From: Lachnospiraceae bacterium
Lineage (GTDB): Bacteria > Bacillota > Clostridia > Lachnospirales > Lachnospiraceae
NCBI GenBank assembly: GCA_017936885.1
Contig: JAGBEO010000008.1
Span: forward strand, 1 to 64,000
Reading direction: 5' to 3'
DNA length: 64,000 nucleotides
The notes below the pieces were generated by a model. That model searched no databases. It worked only from the letters and a program-made list of their open reading frames with translations, and had not been told where the DNA came from. Made by a program: the position numbers and the translations under genes. Shown piece by piece: positions 7,507 to 16,543 of this stretch (position 1 is the stretch's first letter; the number at the start of each line of letters is the position of its first letter).

Positions 7507-8499
7507 ATGCAGTATACGGATATAGGAATCGATTTGGGAACGGCCAGCATTTTGGTTTATATCAGGGGAAAAGGTGTTGTTTTAAAAGAGCCTTCTGTTG
7601 TGGCTTTTGATAGAGATACTAATAAAATCAAAGCGATCGGAGAGGATGCGAGACTGATGCTTGGCAGAACGCCGGGAAATATCGTAGCGGTAAGACCTCT
7701 TCGTCAGGGTGTTATCTCTGATTATCAGGTAACGGAGAAGATGATGAAATATTTCATCCAGAAGGCACTCGGTAAGAGAACCTTCAGAAAGCCCAGGATT
7801 GCTGTGTGTGTACCAAGCGGTGTCACAGAAGTTGAGAAGAAGGCAGTAGAAGATGCTACTTATCAGGCAGGCGCCAGAGAAGTATCTATTATAGAAGAAC
7901 CGATTGCGGCAGCCATCGGGGCAGGAATCGATATTTCCAAGCCCTGCGGCAATATGATCGTAGATATCGGGGGTGGTACTTCCGATATAGCGGTTATTTC
8001 CTTAGGCGGTACGGTTGTCAGCGCCTCCATCAAGATTGCGGGAGATGACTTCGACGAGGCAATCGTGCGTTATATGCGTAAGAAACACAATCTGCTGATC
8101 GGTGAAAGAACAGCAGAGGATTTGAAGATTAAGATCGGTTCTGCTTATAAGAGATCGGAAGTAGATTACATGGATGTCAGGGGACGTAACCTTGTGACAG
8201 GTCTTCCGAGAACTGTCAAGGTTTCCTCCGAAGAGACAGAGGAAGCATTACATGAGACAACCGTACAGATTGTGGAGACGATTCACAGCGTACTGGAGAA
8301 AACACCGCCGGAGCTGGCTGCGGATATTGCAGACAGAGGCATTGTATTGACAGGCGGCGGGAGTCTGCTTCGGGGCTTAGAAGATTTGATTGCGGCTAAG
8401 ACAGGTATCAATACCATGACAGCAGAGGATCCGATGACGGCAGTTGCCATCGGAACAGGTAAATACGTAGAATTTTTGGCAGGATACAGAGAAGATTAA
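7507..8499 (+). CDS. mbl: MreB/Mbl-family actin-like rod-shape protein
   Basis: A 330-residue bacterial actin. It has the phosphate-1 loop GIDLGTASILVYI (about 7-19), the VPSGVTEVEKKA segment (about 103-114), IEEPIAAAIGAGID, the phosphate-2 motif DIGGGTSDIAVISLGG (about 157-172) and the adenosine region LTGGGSLLRGLEDLI (about 281-295). MreB-family filaments steer the elongation wall-synthesis machinery under the membrane. I favour Mbl over MreB because two FlgF/FlgG-type genes follow immediately, as in the Bacillus mbl-flhO-flhP order, and no mreC/mreD is present. AAGGGG at about 7492-7497 precedes the start. Confidence 0.85.
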   Translation: MQYTDIGIDLGTASILVYIRGKGVVLKEPSVVAFDRDTNKIKAIGEDARLMLGRTPGNIVAVRPLRQGVISDYQVTEKMMKYFIQKALGKRTFRKPRIAVCVPSGVTEVEKKAVEDATYQAGAREVSIIEEPIAAAIGAGIDISKPCGNMIVDIGGGTSDIAVISLGGTVVSASIKIAGDDFDEAIVRYMRKKHNLLIGERTAEDLKIKIGSAYKRSEVDYMDVRGRNLVTGLPRTVKVSSEETEEALHETTVQIVETIHSVLEKTPPELAADIADRGIVLTGGGSLLRGLEDLIAAKTGINTMTAEDPMTAVAIGTGKYVEFLAGYRED

Positions 8500-8519
8500 T
8501 CAAGCGAAAGAGGATAAAA

Positions 8520-9359
8520 ATGCTCAAAGGTTTATACACCGCCTATACAGGCATGATCAACGAACAGCATAGAATGGATGTTATGACTAACAATCTGGCT
8601 AATGCGGATACCAATGGTTATAAGAAAGAAGGTGCTACCAGTCAGGCGTTTGACACAGTACTTGCTTATAAAATCAAGGATTTGTCGGAACCCGGTAACC
8701 TTCCCAAGAATCTCGGTACTGCCAAAACATTTGATGAGGATTCGGTGGACAATCCGGATCGCTGGATTAACCGTACAGGTATGAATCTGGGTGTGAAGAT
8801 CGGAGAGAATTATGTGGATTACTCTGAGGGGCCGATTAAGGAAACGGGGAATACTTTTGATCTGGCTATCTCTGACAGAGGTTTCTTTGCGGTAGAGTAT
8901 ACCAATAAGGCGGGTGAGACCTCCACCAAATATACGAGAGACGGTAATTTTACGATGGACCGTCAGGGATATCTGGTAACACAGGACGGAGATTTCGTAT
9001 TGGATGAAAACGGACGGCGGATCCGGATGAATACAGCGCTTCCGGTAAGTATCGACCGCAGCGGCCGGATTACGCAGGATGGCACAGAAGTTGCAGTGAT
9101 CGGCTTGACAGATTTTGAGGATTATGATTATTTGGAGCGGTTCGGTGAAAACTTTTTCCAGCCGGTAGACGGAGCAACGGAGATTGACTGCGAATCAGAG
9201 ATTTATTCCGGTTATTTAGAGACAGCGAACATTTCCGTGGTTACAGAGATGGTTAATATGATTACAATACAGCGCCAGTATGAGAGTAATCAGAAAGTAA
9301 TTACTACATTTGATGAAACTCTTGATACGGCTGTGAATCAGTTAGGTAAAGTCAATTAA
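8520..9359 (+). CDS. flhO: flagellar hook-basal body protein, FlgF/FlgG family (FlhO-like)
   Basis: A 279-residue axial flagellar protein. It starts LKGLYTAYTGMINEQHRMDV with the MTNNLANADTNGYKKE rod motif (about 21-36). It ends with the SVVTEMVNMITIQRQYESNQK coiled region, and both ends form the filament core in this family. It has no signal peptide and would be exported by the flagellar type III apparatus to build the rod. Position directly after mbl and before a second FlgG-type gene matches Bacillus flhO. FlgF or FlgG naming would also be defensible. Confidence 0.85.
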   Translation: MLKGLYTAYTGMINEQHRMDVMTNNLANADTNGYKKEGATSQAFDTVLAYKIKDLSEPGNLPKNLGTAKTFDEDSVDNPDRWINRTGMNLGVKIGENYVDYSEGPIKETGNTFDLAISDRGFFAVEYTNKAGETSTKYTRDGNFTMDRQGYLVTQDGDFVLDENGRRIRMNTALPVSIDRSGRITQDGTEVAVIGLTDFEDYDYLERFGENFFQPVDGATEIDCESEIYSGYLETANISVVTEMVNMITIQRQYESNQKVITTFDETLDTAVNQLGKVN

Positions 9360-9379
9360 GATATAGGAGGCGGTAAGAC

Positions 9380-10198
9380 ATGGTAAGAAGTTTATGGTCG
9401 GCAGCGACCGGTATGAATGCACAGCAGGCTAATGTAGATACGATAGCAAACAACCTCGCCAATGTTAATTCGGTAGGATATAAAGCGCAGGTGGCACAGT
9501 TTAAGTCCCTTCTGTATCAGAATCTGCAGACGGTAACCACTACGGCGAACGGAGATCCTAAGCCAACCAGTTCGCAGGTGGGATTGGGTGTTAGAACATC
9601 CTCTATTAATTCCATTTTTTCACAGGGCAGTTTACTGGATTCCCAGAGCGATACGGCATTTGCCATTGAAGGAGAAGGATTCTTCGCATTGCGTGGTGAA
9701 GATGGTAATACATATTATACCAGAAACGGTGACTTTACCTGGGCGATCGGTACGAACGGCGGTATGACGCTGACTAATGCAGACGGCCTTCCGGTATTGG
9801 ATTCCAACGGCCGTGCGATTGCACTCAACCGCACCTATATTGCAAGCAAATTATCTATTTCGGAGAGCGGAGAAATCTGCTATCCGGATGATTTGAATAA
9901 TCCGGTCTCCATAGGAATTACGATCGGCACTTATCAGTTCAGCAATCCGGGGGGCTTAAACAGAGTAGGAGATACACTGTTTGCCGTAACGGATGCCAGC
10001 GGACGTGCCATCAATGAGGATACCAATGCAGATGTGGATAAGAGCAGAATTGTACAGGGATATCTGGAAGGCTCCAACGTGCAGGTGGCCAATGAGATGG
10101 TTAACCTGATCGTGGCACAGCGTGCTTATGAAATGAACTCTAAGGCGATTACGACATCTGATTCCATGATGGAGACAGCTAATAACCTTAAGAGATAA
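9380..10198 (+). CDS. flgG: flagellar basal-body rod protein FlgG (FlhP-like)
   Basis: A 272-residue FlgG-type distal rod protein. The N-terminus VRSLWSAATGMNAQQANVDT with IANNLANVNSVGYKAQ, and the C-terminus NVQVANEMVNLIVAQRAYEM then SKAITTSDSMMETANNL, are hallmark FlgG sequences. It should assemble with the preceding protein into the rod that crosses the envelope. A 20-bp gap with GGAGG separates it from the upstream gene, so the two are co-transcribed. By gene order it corresponds to Bacillus flhP. Confidence 0.88.
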   Translation: MVRSLWSAATGMNAQQANVDTIANNLANVNSVGYKAQVAQFKSLLYQNLQTVTTTANGDPKPTSSQVGLGVRTSSINSIFSQGSLLDSQSDTAFAIEGEGFFALRGEDGNTYYTRNGDFTWAIGTNGGMTLTNADGLPVLDSNGRAIALNRTYIASKLSISESGEICYPDDLNNPVSIGITIGTYQFSNPGGLNRVGDTLFAVTDASGRAINEDTNADVDKSRIVQGYLEGSNVQVANEMVNLIVAQRAYEMNSKAITTSDSMMETANNLKR

Positions 10199-10250
10199 GT
10201 TAAGTCAGATGAGTTGTTTTTGAAATGGAAGCTTAGCGTGAAACCCTTAT

Positions 10251-10265
10251 GCGAAATTCTTTCGC
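10251..10265 (+). other. small intercistronic hairpin between flgG and the rod-binding gene
   Basis: GCGAAA (10251-10256) and TTTCGC (10260-10265) form a perfect 6-bp stem with a TTC loop just upstream of the next gene's ribosome binding site. There is no T-run, so it is not a terminator. It could affect translation or stability of the downstream message. Confidence 0.4.
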
Positions 10266-10292
10266 GGCTTGGGAGAAAGGCATGGTATTATT

Positions 10293-10649
10293 ATGGATTT
10301 AACAGGATTATCAAATTATACAGATTATATGACAGATACCAACAGAGTAGCTGCTGAGAATCTGCAGAGCCAATTGGAGAAGACCAATCAGACCAAGGGA
10401 ACAGATGATGATGCACTTCTTGATGCCTGTAAGCAGTTTGAGTCCTATCTTTGGGAACAGGTTTATAAAGAGATGACCAAAAGTGTTAACTTGTTTGGCG
10501 GTGACGAAGAAGATGGTTATGCATCTAATATGGTAGATTATTTTAAGGACTCTGTTATTCAGGAAATTTCAGAACAGACAGCTTCTCAGGGTTCTAACTC
10601 TCTTGCACAATTATTGTATGAACAGGCGAAACGCAACTATAATCTGTAA
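10293..10649 (+). CDS. flgJ: FlgJ-type rod-binding protein (N-terminal domain only)
   Basis: A protein of about 119 residues that matches the FlgJ N-terminal rod-binding domain. The diagnostic part is ALLDACKQFESYLWEQVYKE, then EEDGYASNMVDYFKDSVIQE, then a SLAQLLYEQ ending. It lacks the muramidase half found in proteobacterial FlgJ, as is normal in Firmicutes. It probably caps or scaffolds rod assembly by the two axial proteins encoded upstream. ATG 10293 (MDLTGL) is preferred over an upstream TTG at 10269. GAAAGG at 10275-10280 is the likely ribosome binding site, although slightly distant. Confidence 0.78.
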   Translation: MDLTGLSNYTDYMTDTNRVAAENLQSQLEKTNQTKGTDDDALLDACKQFESYLWEQVYKEMTKSVNLFGGDEEDGYASNMVDYFKDSVIQEISEQTASQGSNSLAQLLYEQAKRNYNL

Positions 10650-10725
10650 AGCTGCGTAAGCGTGTATATATGCAAGACGGAACAGTCGTCTGTATGATTA
10701 ATATCAGAGTATATAGATGGAAAAC

Positions 10726-10747
10726 GGGCTGCTTATATAGGCAGCCC
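10726..10747 (+). terminator. terminator-like hairpin after the flagellar rod genes
   Basis: GGGCTGC (10726-10732) pairs with GCAGCCC (10741-10747) around an 8-nt loop, followed by the T-rich ATTCTTGTGTTT. The tail is imperfect, so some read-through into recD2 is likely. Confidence 0.55.
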
Positions 10748-10788
10748 ATTCTTGTGTTTATCCGGCATTCATGCCGGCGGGTGAGCAG

Positions 10789-13035
10789 ATGGAAACAATC
10801 AAAGGATTTATTGAACATATTATATACCGCAATACGGATAACGGATATACGGTTTTAAATCTGACCAGCGGGGAAGAAGAGATAACCTGTGTGGGATTTT
10901 TCAAAACTATGGATCAGGGAGAGACGATAGAGGCTGAGGGGGAGTATACGACCCATCCGGTATATGGAGAACAGTTTAAGATTGAGCGTTACCAAATCGT
11001 CCCGCCGGATGATGCGGTAAGTATTGAGCGTTATCTGGCTTCGGGAGCCATTAAAGGAGTAGGAGAAGCACTTGCCGCCCGTATTGTGAAACGTTTTGGC
11101 GCAGATACCTATCGTATTATTGAGGAAGAGCCGGAGCGTCTTGCAGAAGTCAAGGGCATCAGTGAACGCAAGGCGCGGGAGATTGCGGTTACGGTATATG
11201 AGAAACGTGATGCCAGGGAGGCCATGACGTTTCTGCAGAAATATGGGATATCCAACACGCTTGCTATCCGCATTTATGAGGAATACGGGATGAATCTGTA
11301 TGGAATTATGAAGGAAAATCCCTACCGTCTGGCGGAAGATATTCATGGAATCGGATTTAAAATTGCGGACGAGATTGCATCTAAGATCGGTATTCATACG
11401 GATTCCGATTATCGGATCAGAAGCGGAATTTTATACACGCTGATGCAGGCCGGGGGAGAAGGGCATTGCTATCTGCCACATAGCATTTTACTGCAAAAAG
11501 CGGGGGAACTTCTGGGATTGGAACCTTCTCTTCTGGAACCTCAGTTACAAAATCTTGCTATGGACAAGAAACTGATTCTTAAAATGCCTGCCAAGGGCGA
11601 GACGGAGCGGAAAGTATACGCTGCCACTTATTATTATGCAGAGCTTAATTGTGCTAAAATGCTGCATGACCTGAACATTTCCGTGGAGGAAGAGGGATTA
11701 CTGCCTTCGGAGGAGCGTAAAATTCTGACTAAGATTGACCGGATTGAGGAAGAACTTGGCATTGATTTGGATGACTTGCAGAAGAAATCGGTGCTGGAGA
11801 GTGCAAAGAACGGAATTTTCATACTCTCAGGCGGACCGGGAACAGGTAAGACTACAACAATTAATGCGATTATCCGTTACTTTATGTCAGAAGAACTGGA
11901 TATCTATCTGGCGGCGCCCACAGGCAGGGCGGCGAAGCGTATGACAGAGGCAACAGGGTATGAATCCCGTACCATACACCGGTTGTTGGAGTTAAACGGT
12001 GTGGTGTCTGAGGAAACAAAATCAGCAAGATTTGAGCGCAATGAGGAAAATCCGCTGGAGGCAGATGTCATCATTGTGGACGAGATGTCCATGGTTGATA
12101 TTTTCCTTTTTCAGGCACTTCTTAAGGCTGTCGCGGTTGGAACAAGGCTGATCATGGTAGGGGATGTAAACCAGCTGCCGTCTGTGGGAGCGGGACAGGT
12201 GCTGCGGGATTTGCTGCAGAGTGAGAGGTTCCCTGTGGTAATTTTGGAGAAAATATTCCGGCAGGCGGGAGAGAGTGATATCGTGTGGAACGCCCATCGT
12301 ATTCATGCCGGACAGGAATTGCAGTTGGATAATAAGAGTAAAGATTTCTTTTTTCTGGAAAGAAACGATGTCAATGTGATTTACAAGCACATGATACAGT
12401 TGATTACAGAAAAACTGCCGCCCTATGTGGGCGCTGAGGCTTATGATATTCAGGTTTTAACGCCGATGCGCAAGGGGAAGCTCGGAGTGGAGGTATTAAA
12501 CGGTATTTTACAAAGATATTTGAACCCGCCGTCTGAACAGAAGAAAGAATATCAAGCGGGAGATACCCTGTTTCGGGAGCGGGACAAGGTCATGCAGATT
12601 AAGAATAATTATCAGTTGGAATGGGAGGTGGTCAGCAAGTACGGCATACCCATTGACAAAGGAACCGGAATTTTTAACGGTGATATAGGAATGATTCTGC
12701 AGATCAATGAATATGCTCATGAAGTAGTGGTAGAGTATGATGAACATAGAAGGGTTACCTACCAATATGCGCAGTTAGATGAGATAGAGCTAGCCTATGC
12801 GGTAACCATTCATAAGTCACAGGGAAGTGAATATCCGGCGGTGATCATGCCGCTTCTGACAGGCCCTAAGATGCTTTTTAACAGAAACCTGCTCTATACG
12901 GGGGTGACCCGGGCGAAAAACTGCGTGACGATTCTCGGAAGCAGTAAGACGGTGCAGGAAATGGTAGATAACAACTATCAGAATCGCCGCTATACCGGAC
13001 TTGCAGACCGGATAAGGGAATTGATTCCGGTATGA
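10789..13035 (+). CDS. recD2: RecD2-like ATP-dependent DNA helicase
   Basis: A 748-residue superfamily 1B helicase, close to the usual RecD2 length. The N-terminal OB-like domain (METIKGFIEHIIYRN, residues 1-90) is followed by helix-hairpin-helix repeats (IKGVGEALAARIVKRFG, then IHGIGFKIADEIASKIG). Then come Walker A GGPGTGKTTT near residue 348, the Walker B-like DEMSMVD, QLPSVGAGQVLRD, and the C-terminal AVTIHKSQGSEYPAV motif. RecD2 unwinds DNA 5' to 3' and works in repair outside RecBCD. ATG 10789 is chosen over 10771 because METIKG is the family N-terminus. Confidence 0.9.
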   Translation: METIKGFIEHIIYRNTDNGYTVLNLTSGEEEITCVGFFKTMDQGETIEAEGEYTTHPVYGEQFKIERYQIVPPDDAVSIERYLASGAIKGVGEALAARIVKRFGADTYRIIEEEPERLAEVKGISERKAREIAVTVYEKRDAREAMTFLQKYGISNTLAIRIYEEYGMNLYGIMKENPYRLAEDIHGIGFKIADEIASKIGIHTDSDYRIRSGILYTLMQAGGEGHCYLPHSILLQKAGELLGLEPSLLEPQLQNLAMDKKLILKMPAKGETERKVYAATYYYAELNCAKMLHDLNISVEEEGLLPSEERKILTKIDRIEEELGIDLDDLQKKSVLESAKNGIFILSGGPGTGKTTTINAIIRYFMSEELDIYLAAPTGRAAKRMTEATGYESRTIHRLLELNGVVSEETKSARFERNEENPLEADVIIVDEMSMVDIFLFQALLKAVAVGTRLIMVGDVNQLPSVGAGQVLRDLLQSERFPVVILEKIFRQAGESDIVWNAHRIHAGQELQLDNKSKDFFFLERNDVNVIYKHMIQLITEKLPPYVGAEAYDIQVLTPMRKGKLGVEVLNGILQRYLNPPSEQKKEYQAGDTLFRERDKVMQIKNNYQLEWEVVSKYGIPIDKGTGIFNGDIGMILQINEYAHEVVVEYDEHRRVTYQYAQLDEIELAYAVTIHKSQGSEYPAVIMPLLTGPKMLFNRNLLYTGVTRAKNCVTILGSSKTVQEMVDNNYQNRRYTGLADRIRELIPV

Positions 13036-13094
13036 GAAATATGGGGTAGGATTGCGGCAGACGTTTATAATTATAGAAACATAAGAGGACTATC

Positions 13095-13817
13095 ATGAAT
13101 CGAATCAAATCATTCTTTGGGACATTGCAGGATCTTCTGTATCCTCGCAGATGTCCTGTCTGTGACCGGGCAGTTAAGCCCTTTACAAGCCTGATCTGTA
13201 AGGCTTGTGAAAGCAAATTTGTATACATTGAAGAACCATACTGCATGAAATGCGGTAAGAGACTGCAGGAGGAAGAAAAGGAATGCTGCGGTGACTGTGT
13301 GCGGCATAAGCATTTGTTTGACAGAGGACGTGCGCTTTTTGAATATCAGAGTATAGCGGATTCCATTTACCGGTTTAAATACAAAGGCAGACAGGAGTAT
13401 GCGGCATATTATGCCGGATGTATGGCGGAGAAATTGGGAGGCTGGCTTAGGGGATGTCATCCTGACGCACTGGTTCCGGTTCCCATCCATCGAAGCAAAC
13501 GCCGGGTGCGGGGCTATAATCAGGCAGAAGTGCTTGCTAAGGAACTTCATAAGATTACGGGGATTCCCGTAGAGACCGGATTGATCAAAAGAGTGCGAAA
13601 AACAGTGCCTATGAAAGATTTATCTGCATCAGAGAGGCAAAATAATTTGAAAAGGGCTTTCAAAATCTGCCGTAATGATGTAAAATTAGATACGATTGTA
13701 ATTATCGATGACATTTATACTACGGGAAGTACGATAGATGCCATGAGTTATGAATTGCGAAGAGCAGGAGTAAAACATATTTATTTTATGACCCTATCTA
13801 TAGGCAGAGGATTATGA
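13095..13817 (+). CDS. comF: ComF-family phosphoribosyltransferase-like protein
   Basis: A 240-residue ComF-family protein. An N-terminal zinc finger is formed by CPVCDR, CKACESKF, CMKCGKR and CCGDCVRH cysteines (about 19-73). A type I phosphoribosyltransferase domain follows, with ALVPVPIHRSKRRVRGYNQA (about 125-144) and the PRPP loop VIIDDIYTTGST near residues 202-213. ComF takes part in single-stranded DNA handling during natural transformation in other bacteria. Neighbouring recD2 and a yvyF-like gene mimic the Bacillus comF-yvyF order. No other competence genes are visible here apart from mecA at 44.8 kb. Confidence 0.87.
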   Translation: MNRIKSFFGTLQDLLYPRRCPVCDRAVKPFTSLICKACESKFVYIEEPYCMKCGKRLQEEEKECCGDCVRHKHLFDRGRALFEYQSIADSIYRFKYKGRQEYAAYYAGCMAEKLGGWLRGCHPDALVPVPIHRSKRRVRGYNQAEVLAKELHKITGIPVETGLIKRVRKTVPMKDLSASERQNNLKRAFKICRNDVKLDTIVIIDDIYTTGSTIDAMSYELRRAGVKHIYFMTLSIGRGL

Positions 13818-13834
13818 GTACAGGAGGATAGCAT

Positions 13835-14239
13835 ATGAATGTACGAAACTGTAAAAAATGTGGCAGAATATTTAACTATGTATCCGGCCCTCCGATTTGT
13901 ATGGGATGCAGGGAAGCATTGGAAGAAAAATTCCAGGAAGTAAAGAAGTATATACAGGATCATGTGAGGGCATCCATTCCTGAAGTTTCTGAAGCATGTG
14001 ATGTATCTACAGGCCAGATTCAGCAGTGGCTGAGAGAAGAGCGTTTACAGTTAAGCGAAGAGTCAGGGATTACGCTTTTCTGCGAGAAGTGCGAGGCGCC
14101 TATTTTGAGCGGCCGGTTCTGCGAAAAATGTAAAAATCACATGGCTAATGAGTTAAACAGCAGTATACGGAGACCGGAAGCACCGAAACCGCAGCCGAAG
14201 AAGGATTCACGCGACAATCCAAAGATGCGTTTTCTGTGA
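13835..14239 (+). CDS. yvyF: YvyF-like flagellar operon protein
   Basis: A 134-residue protein matching the YvyF/flagellar operon protein type. It has an N-terminal zinc-ribbon pattern (CKKCGRIF with CMGCREAL) and a short helix-turn-helix-like segment (IPEVSEACDVSTGQIQQWLREERL, about 48-71). A second cysteine pair set (CEKCEAPI with CEKCKNHM) and a proline/lysine-rich tail follow. In Bacillus this gene sits between comF and flgM, and the protein is proposed to regulate flagellar genes. ATG 13835 follows CAGGAGG closely. Confidence 0.8.
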   Translation: MNVRNCKKCGRIFNYVSGPPICMGCREALEEKFQEVKKYIQDHVRASIPEVSEACDVSTGQIQQWLREERLQLSEESGITLFCEKCEAPILSGRFCEKCKNHMANELNSSIRRPEAPKPQPKKDSRDNPKMRFL

Positions 14240-14250
14240 TAGGAGATATT

Positions 14251-14634
14251 ATGTTAAACGAAGAAAGAATCATCCTGATGACGAAGCTGGCATCCTATGA
14301 GGACAATGACGGTAAGAAGAACGTTGCCATAGGAAGCTATTTTCGCAGCGATTATATAGGATGGCAGGTATTAAAATCCATTATAAGTGCAACCATTGCA
14401 TTTGTAGTGGTTTTTGCCATGTATATTTTTTATGATTTTGAAATGTTCATGATGGACATTTATAAGATGGATCTTATGGAATTCGCAAAGAAGGTCTTGT
14501 TCCTGTATTTGGGAATAGTAGGCGTTTATGCGATTATTTCTTATATCATTTATACAGTTCGATATAATAGAGCGAAGAGAAGTTTGAAGCTGTATTATAT
14601 GAATCTTCGCCGATTAGCAAATATGTATAAGTAA
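14251..14634 (+). CDS. small membrane protein of unknown function, 127 residues
   Basis: I do not recognise a family. The protein has a charged N-terminus (NEERIILMTKLASYEDNDGKK) and two hydrophobic segments at about residues 38-57 and 77-99, followed by a basic, tyrosine-rich tail (YNRAKRSLKLYYMNL). ATG 14251 is chosen because AGGAG (14241-14245) is 5 nt upstream. An earlier GTG at 14236 would overlap the previous stop. It is tightly linked to the next membrane protein and to cdaA-cdaR-glmM, suggesting an envelope or c-di-AMP related role, but only by position. Confidence 0.65.
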   Translation: MLNEERIILMTKLASYEDNDGKKNVAIGSYFRSDYIGWQVLKSIISATIAFVVVFAMYIFYDFEMFMMDIYKMDLMEFAKKVLFLYLGIVGVYAIISYIIYTVRYNRAKRSLKLYYMNLRRLANMYK

Positions 14635-14676
14635 AGAAACATTTGCGAGAACGTACGAAAAGTGAAAGGATTTATG

Positions 14677-15639
14677 ATGACTACCTTACTTGTTGCAAAG
14701 CAGACATTAATGACTCTATATGGTAAATATGAAGTATATATTACGCCGCTGTTAAAGTTCCTTTTGGCGCTGATCTCTTTACTGCTCATTAATTCCCGGC
14801 TGGGGTATATGGAAAGTATTGATAAACTTACAGTGGTGCTGATTGTGGCATTGATGTGTTCTTTTATGCCGACGAATTTTATAGTTATTATGGCGGCGTT
14901 GTTTACGCTGCTCCATCTTTATTCTTTCAGTTTGGAGTGTGCGGCTGTAGTGGGAGCGGGATTTTTATTGATTTTCCTGCTGTACCTGAGATTTTCACCT
15001 AAGGATACACTGGTAGTAGTGCTTCTGCCGATCTGTTTTTTGATGAAAATCCCATATGTGATTCCCATTGCCATAGGGCTGATCGGCACACCGGCATCGG
15101 CAGTAGCGGTTGCCTGTGGCGTGATCGCATATTATATGATACATTATGTAGTCCTGAATGTGTCGGTGATTGCTTCCATGGCGGATGAGGAGACGGCAGC
15201 CAAGTTTAAATTTATTATTGACGGACTAATCGGCAACAAAGAGATGGTCGTAATCATTGTAGCTTTTGCAATTACGGTTATACTGGTATATATCATCAGA
15301 AGGCTGAGTGTAGACTATGCATGGACGATTGCCATGGTGGCAGGCGCAGTAGTAAACATTCTGATTCTTCTTGTGGGGGATCTGATGTTTGATACCAATG
15401 TAGGGCTGCTTAGTATGATTCTGGGAACGATTGTTTCTTTATTGTTAGCAGCGGTTTTACAGTTCTTTGTGTTTAACGTGGATTACAGCAGGACTGAGAA
15501 AGTACAGTTTGAGGATGATGAATATTATTATTATGTGAAAGCCGTACCGAAGGTAACTGTTGCCAAACCGGAGAAAAAAGTAAAACAGATTAACAGTCAG
15601 ACGGTAAGGAACGTTCAAAGAACCAGAAATACGCATTGA
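14677..15639 (+). CDS. polytopic membrane protein of unknown function upstream of cdaA
   Basis: A protein of about 320 residues with roughly eight to ten hydrophobic segments (for example FLLALISLLLINSRL, MCSFMPTNFIVIMAALFTLL, MVVIIVAFAITVILVYII) and a charged C-terminal tail with an acidic/tyrosine patch (FEDDEYYYYVK) and lysines. No transporter or enzyme motif is visible. ATG 14677 is preferred because AAAGGA ends 6 nt before it. The gene ends 34 bp before cdaA on the same strand, so co-transcription is likely. It could be a scaffold or partner of the c-di-AMP complex, or an unrelated envelope protein. Confidence 0.65.
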   Translation: MTTLLVAKQTLMTLYGKYEVYITPLLKFLLALISLLLINSRLGYMESIDKLTVVLIVALMCSFMPTNFIVIMAALFTLLHLYSFSLECAAVVGAGFLLIFLLYLRFSPKDTLVVVLLPICFLMKIPYVIPIAIGLIGTPASAVAVACGVIAYYMIHYVVLNVSVIASMADEETAAKFKFIIDGLIGNKEMVVIIVAFAITVILVYIIRRLSVDYAWTIAMVAGAVVNILILLVGDLMFDTNVGLLSMILGTIVSLLLAAVLQFFVFNVDYSRTEKVQFEDDEYYYYVKAVPKVTVAKPEKKVKQINSQTVRNVQRTRNTH

Positions 15640-15673
15640 TGGCATAAAATAGAACAGAGAGTAGGTGAGAGGC

Positions 15674-16543
15674 ATGCAACAACTGAATAACTTGATAGAA
15701 ACTCATCTTGCTAATCTGCATATGCCCACCATTCACTGGAATGATGTTGTAGAAATTTTGATTTTGACTTTTCTGGCATATCATCTTTTGGTTTGGATTA
15801 AGAACACGAAGGCATGGGCGCTCCTAAAGGGAGTCGTTGTAATTGCAGTATTCGTCTTAATCGCGGCCATTTTCAGAATGAATACGATCCTGTGGATCGT
15901 GTCCAACATATTCAGTATCGCAGCGATAGCGATTGTGGTGGTGCTTCAGCCGGAGCTGCGCAAGGCTTTGGAGGAATTAGGCAGGAAGAATCTGTTCTCC
16001 TCTATTTTGGCATTTGACACTTCTAAGTCGGAAGACGGGCGTTTCTCGGATCGTACGATTAATGAAATTGTGAAAGCTTCCGTGGAGATGGGCAAAGTGA
16101 AGACGGGAGCACTGATCGTGATCGAGCAGGAGCAGCCCTTAAGTGAATATGAAAGAACAGGAATTGACGTGGATGCGCTGATATCCAGTCAGCTTCTTAT
16201 CAATATATTTGAGCATAATACACCGCTGCATGACGGTGCGGTAATTGTGAGAGGCAATCGCGTTGTTTCTGCCACTTGTTATCTGCCTTTGTCGGATAAT
16301 ATGGCGCTCAGTAAGGACTTGGGAACCAGACACAGAGCTGGTGTAGGTATTTCGGAGGTTACGGACTCCTTAACCGTAATCGTATCCGAAGAGACCGGCA
16401 AGATCAGTGTTGCTTACGGCGGACAGTTAGAGAGAGGATTAGATGCTGAAAGGCTGAGAGCAAGACTTTCAGATATACAGAATAAGCCGACAGAAGAGAA
16501 GAAACGGAAGTTGTGGAAAGGCAGGTCCAGAAATGAAGAATAG
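15674..16543 (+). CDS. cdaA: diadenylate cyclase CdaA
   Basis: A 289-residue membrane-bound diadenylate cyclase that makes c-di-AMP from two ATP. Three hydrophobic segments lie in about residues 25-90 (VVEILILTFLAYHLLVWI, then LKGVVVIAVFVLIAAIF, then NIFSIAAIAIVVVLQPELRKAL). The DAC domain carries the conserved DGA motif (LHDGAVIV, near residue 185) and RHR motif (GTRHRAG, near residue 217). ATG 15674 is preferred to an upstream GTG at 15665. The stop lies inside the next gene (11-bp overlap). Order cdaA-cdaR-glmM is the classic Firmicutes module linking c-di-AMP to wall precursor synthesis. Confidence 0.93.
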   Translation: MQQLNNLIETHLANLHMPTIHWNDVVEILILTFLAYHLLVWIKNTKAWALLKGVVVIAVFVLIAAIFRMNTILWIVSNIFSIAAIAIVVVLQPELRKALEELGRKNLFSSILAFDTSKSEDGRFSDRTINEIVKASVEMGKVKTGALIVIEQEQPLSEYERTGIDVDALISSQLLINIFEHNTPLHDGAVIVRGNRVVSATCYLPLSDNMALSKDLGTRHRAGVGISEVTDSLTVIVSEETGKISVAYGGQLERGLDAERLRARLSDIQNKPTEEKKRKLWKGRSRNEE

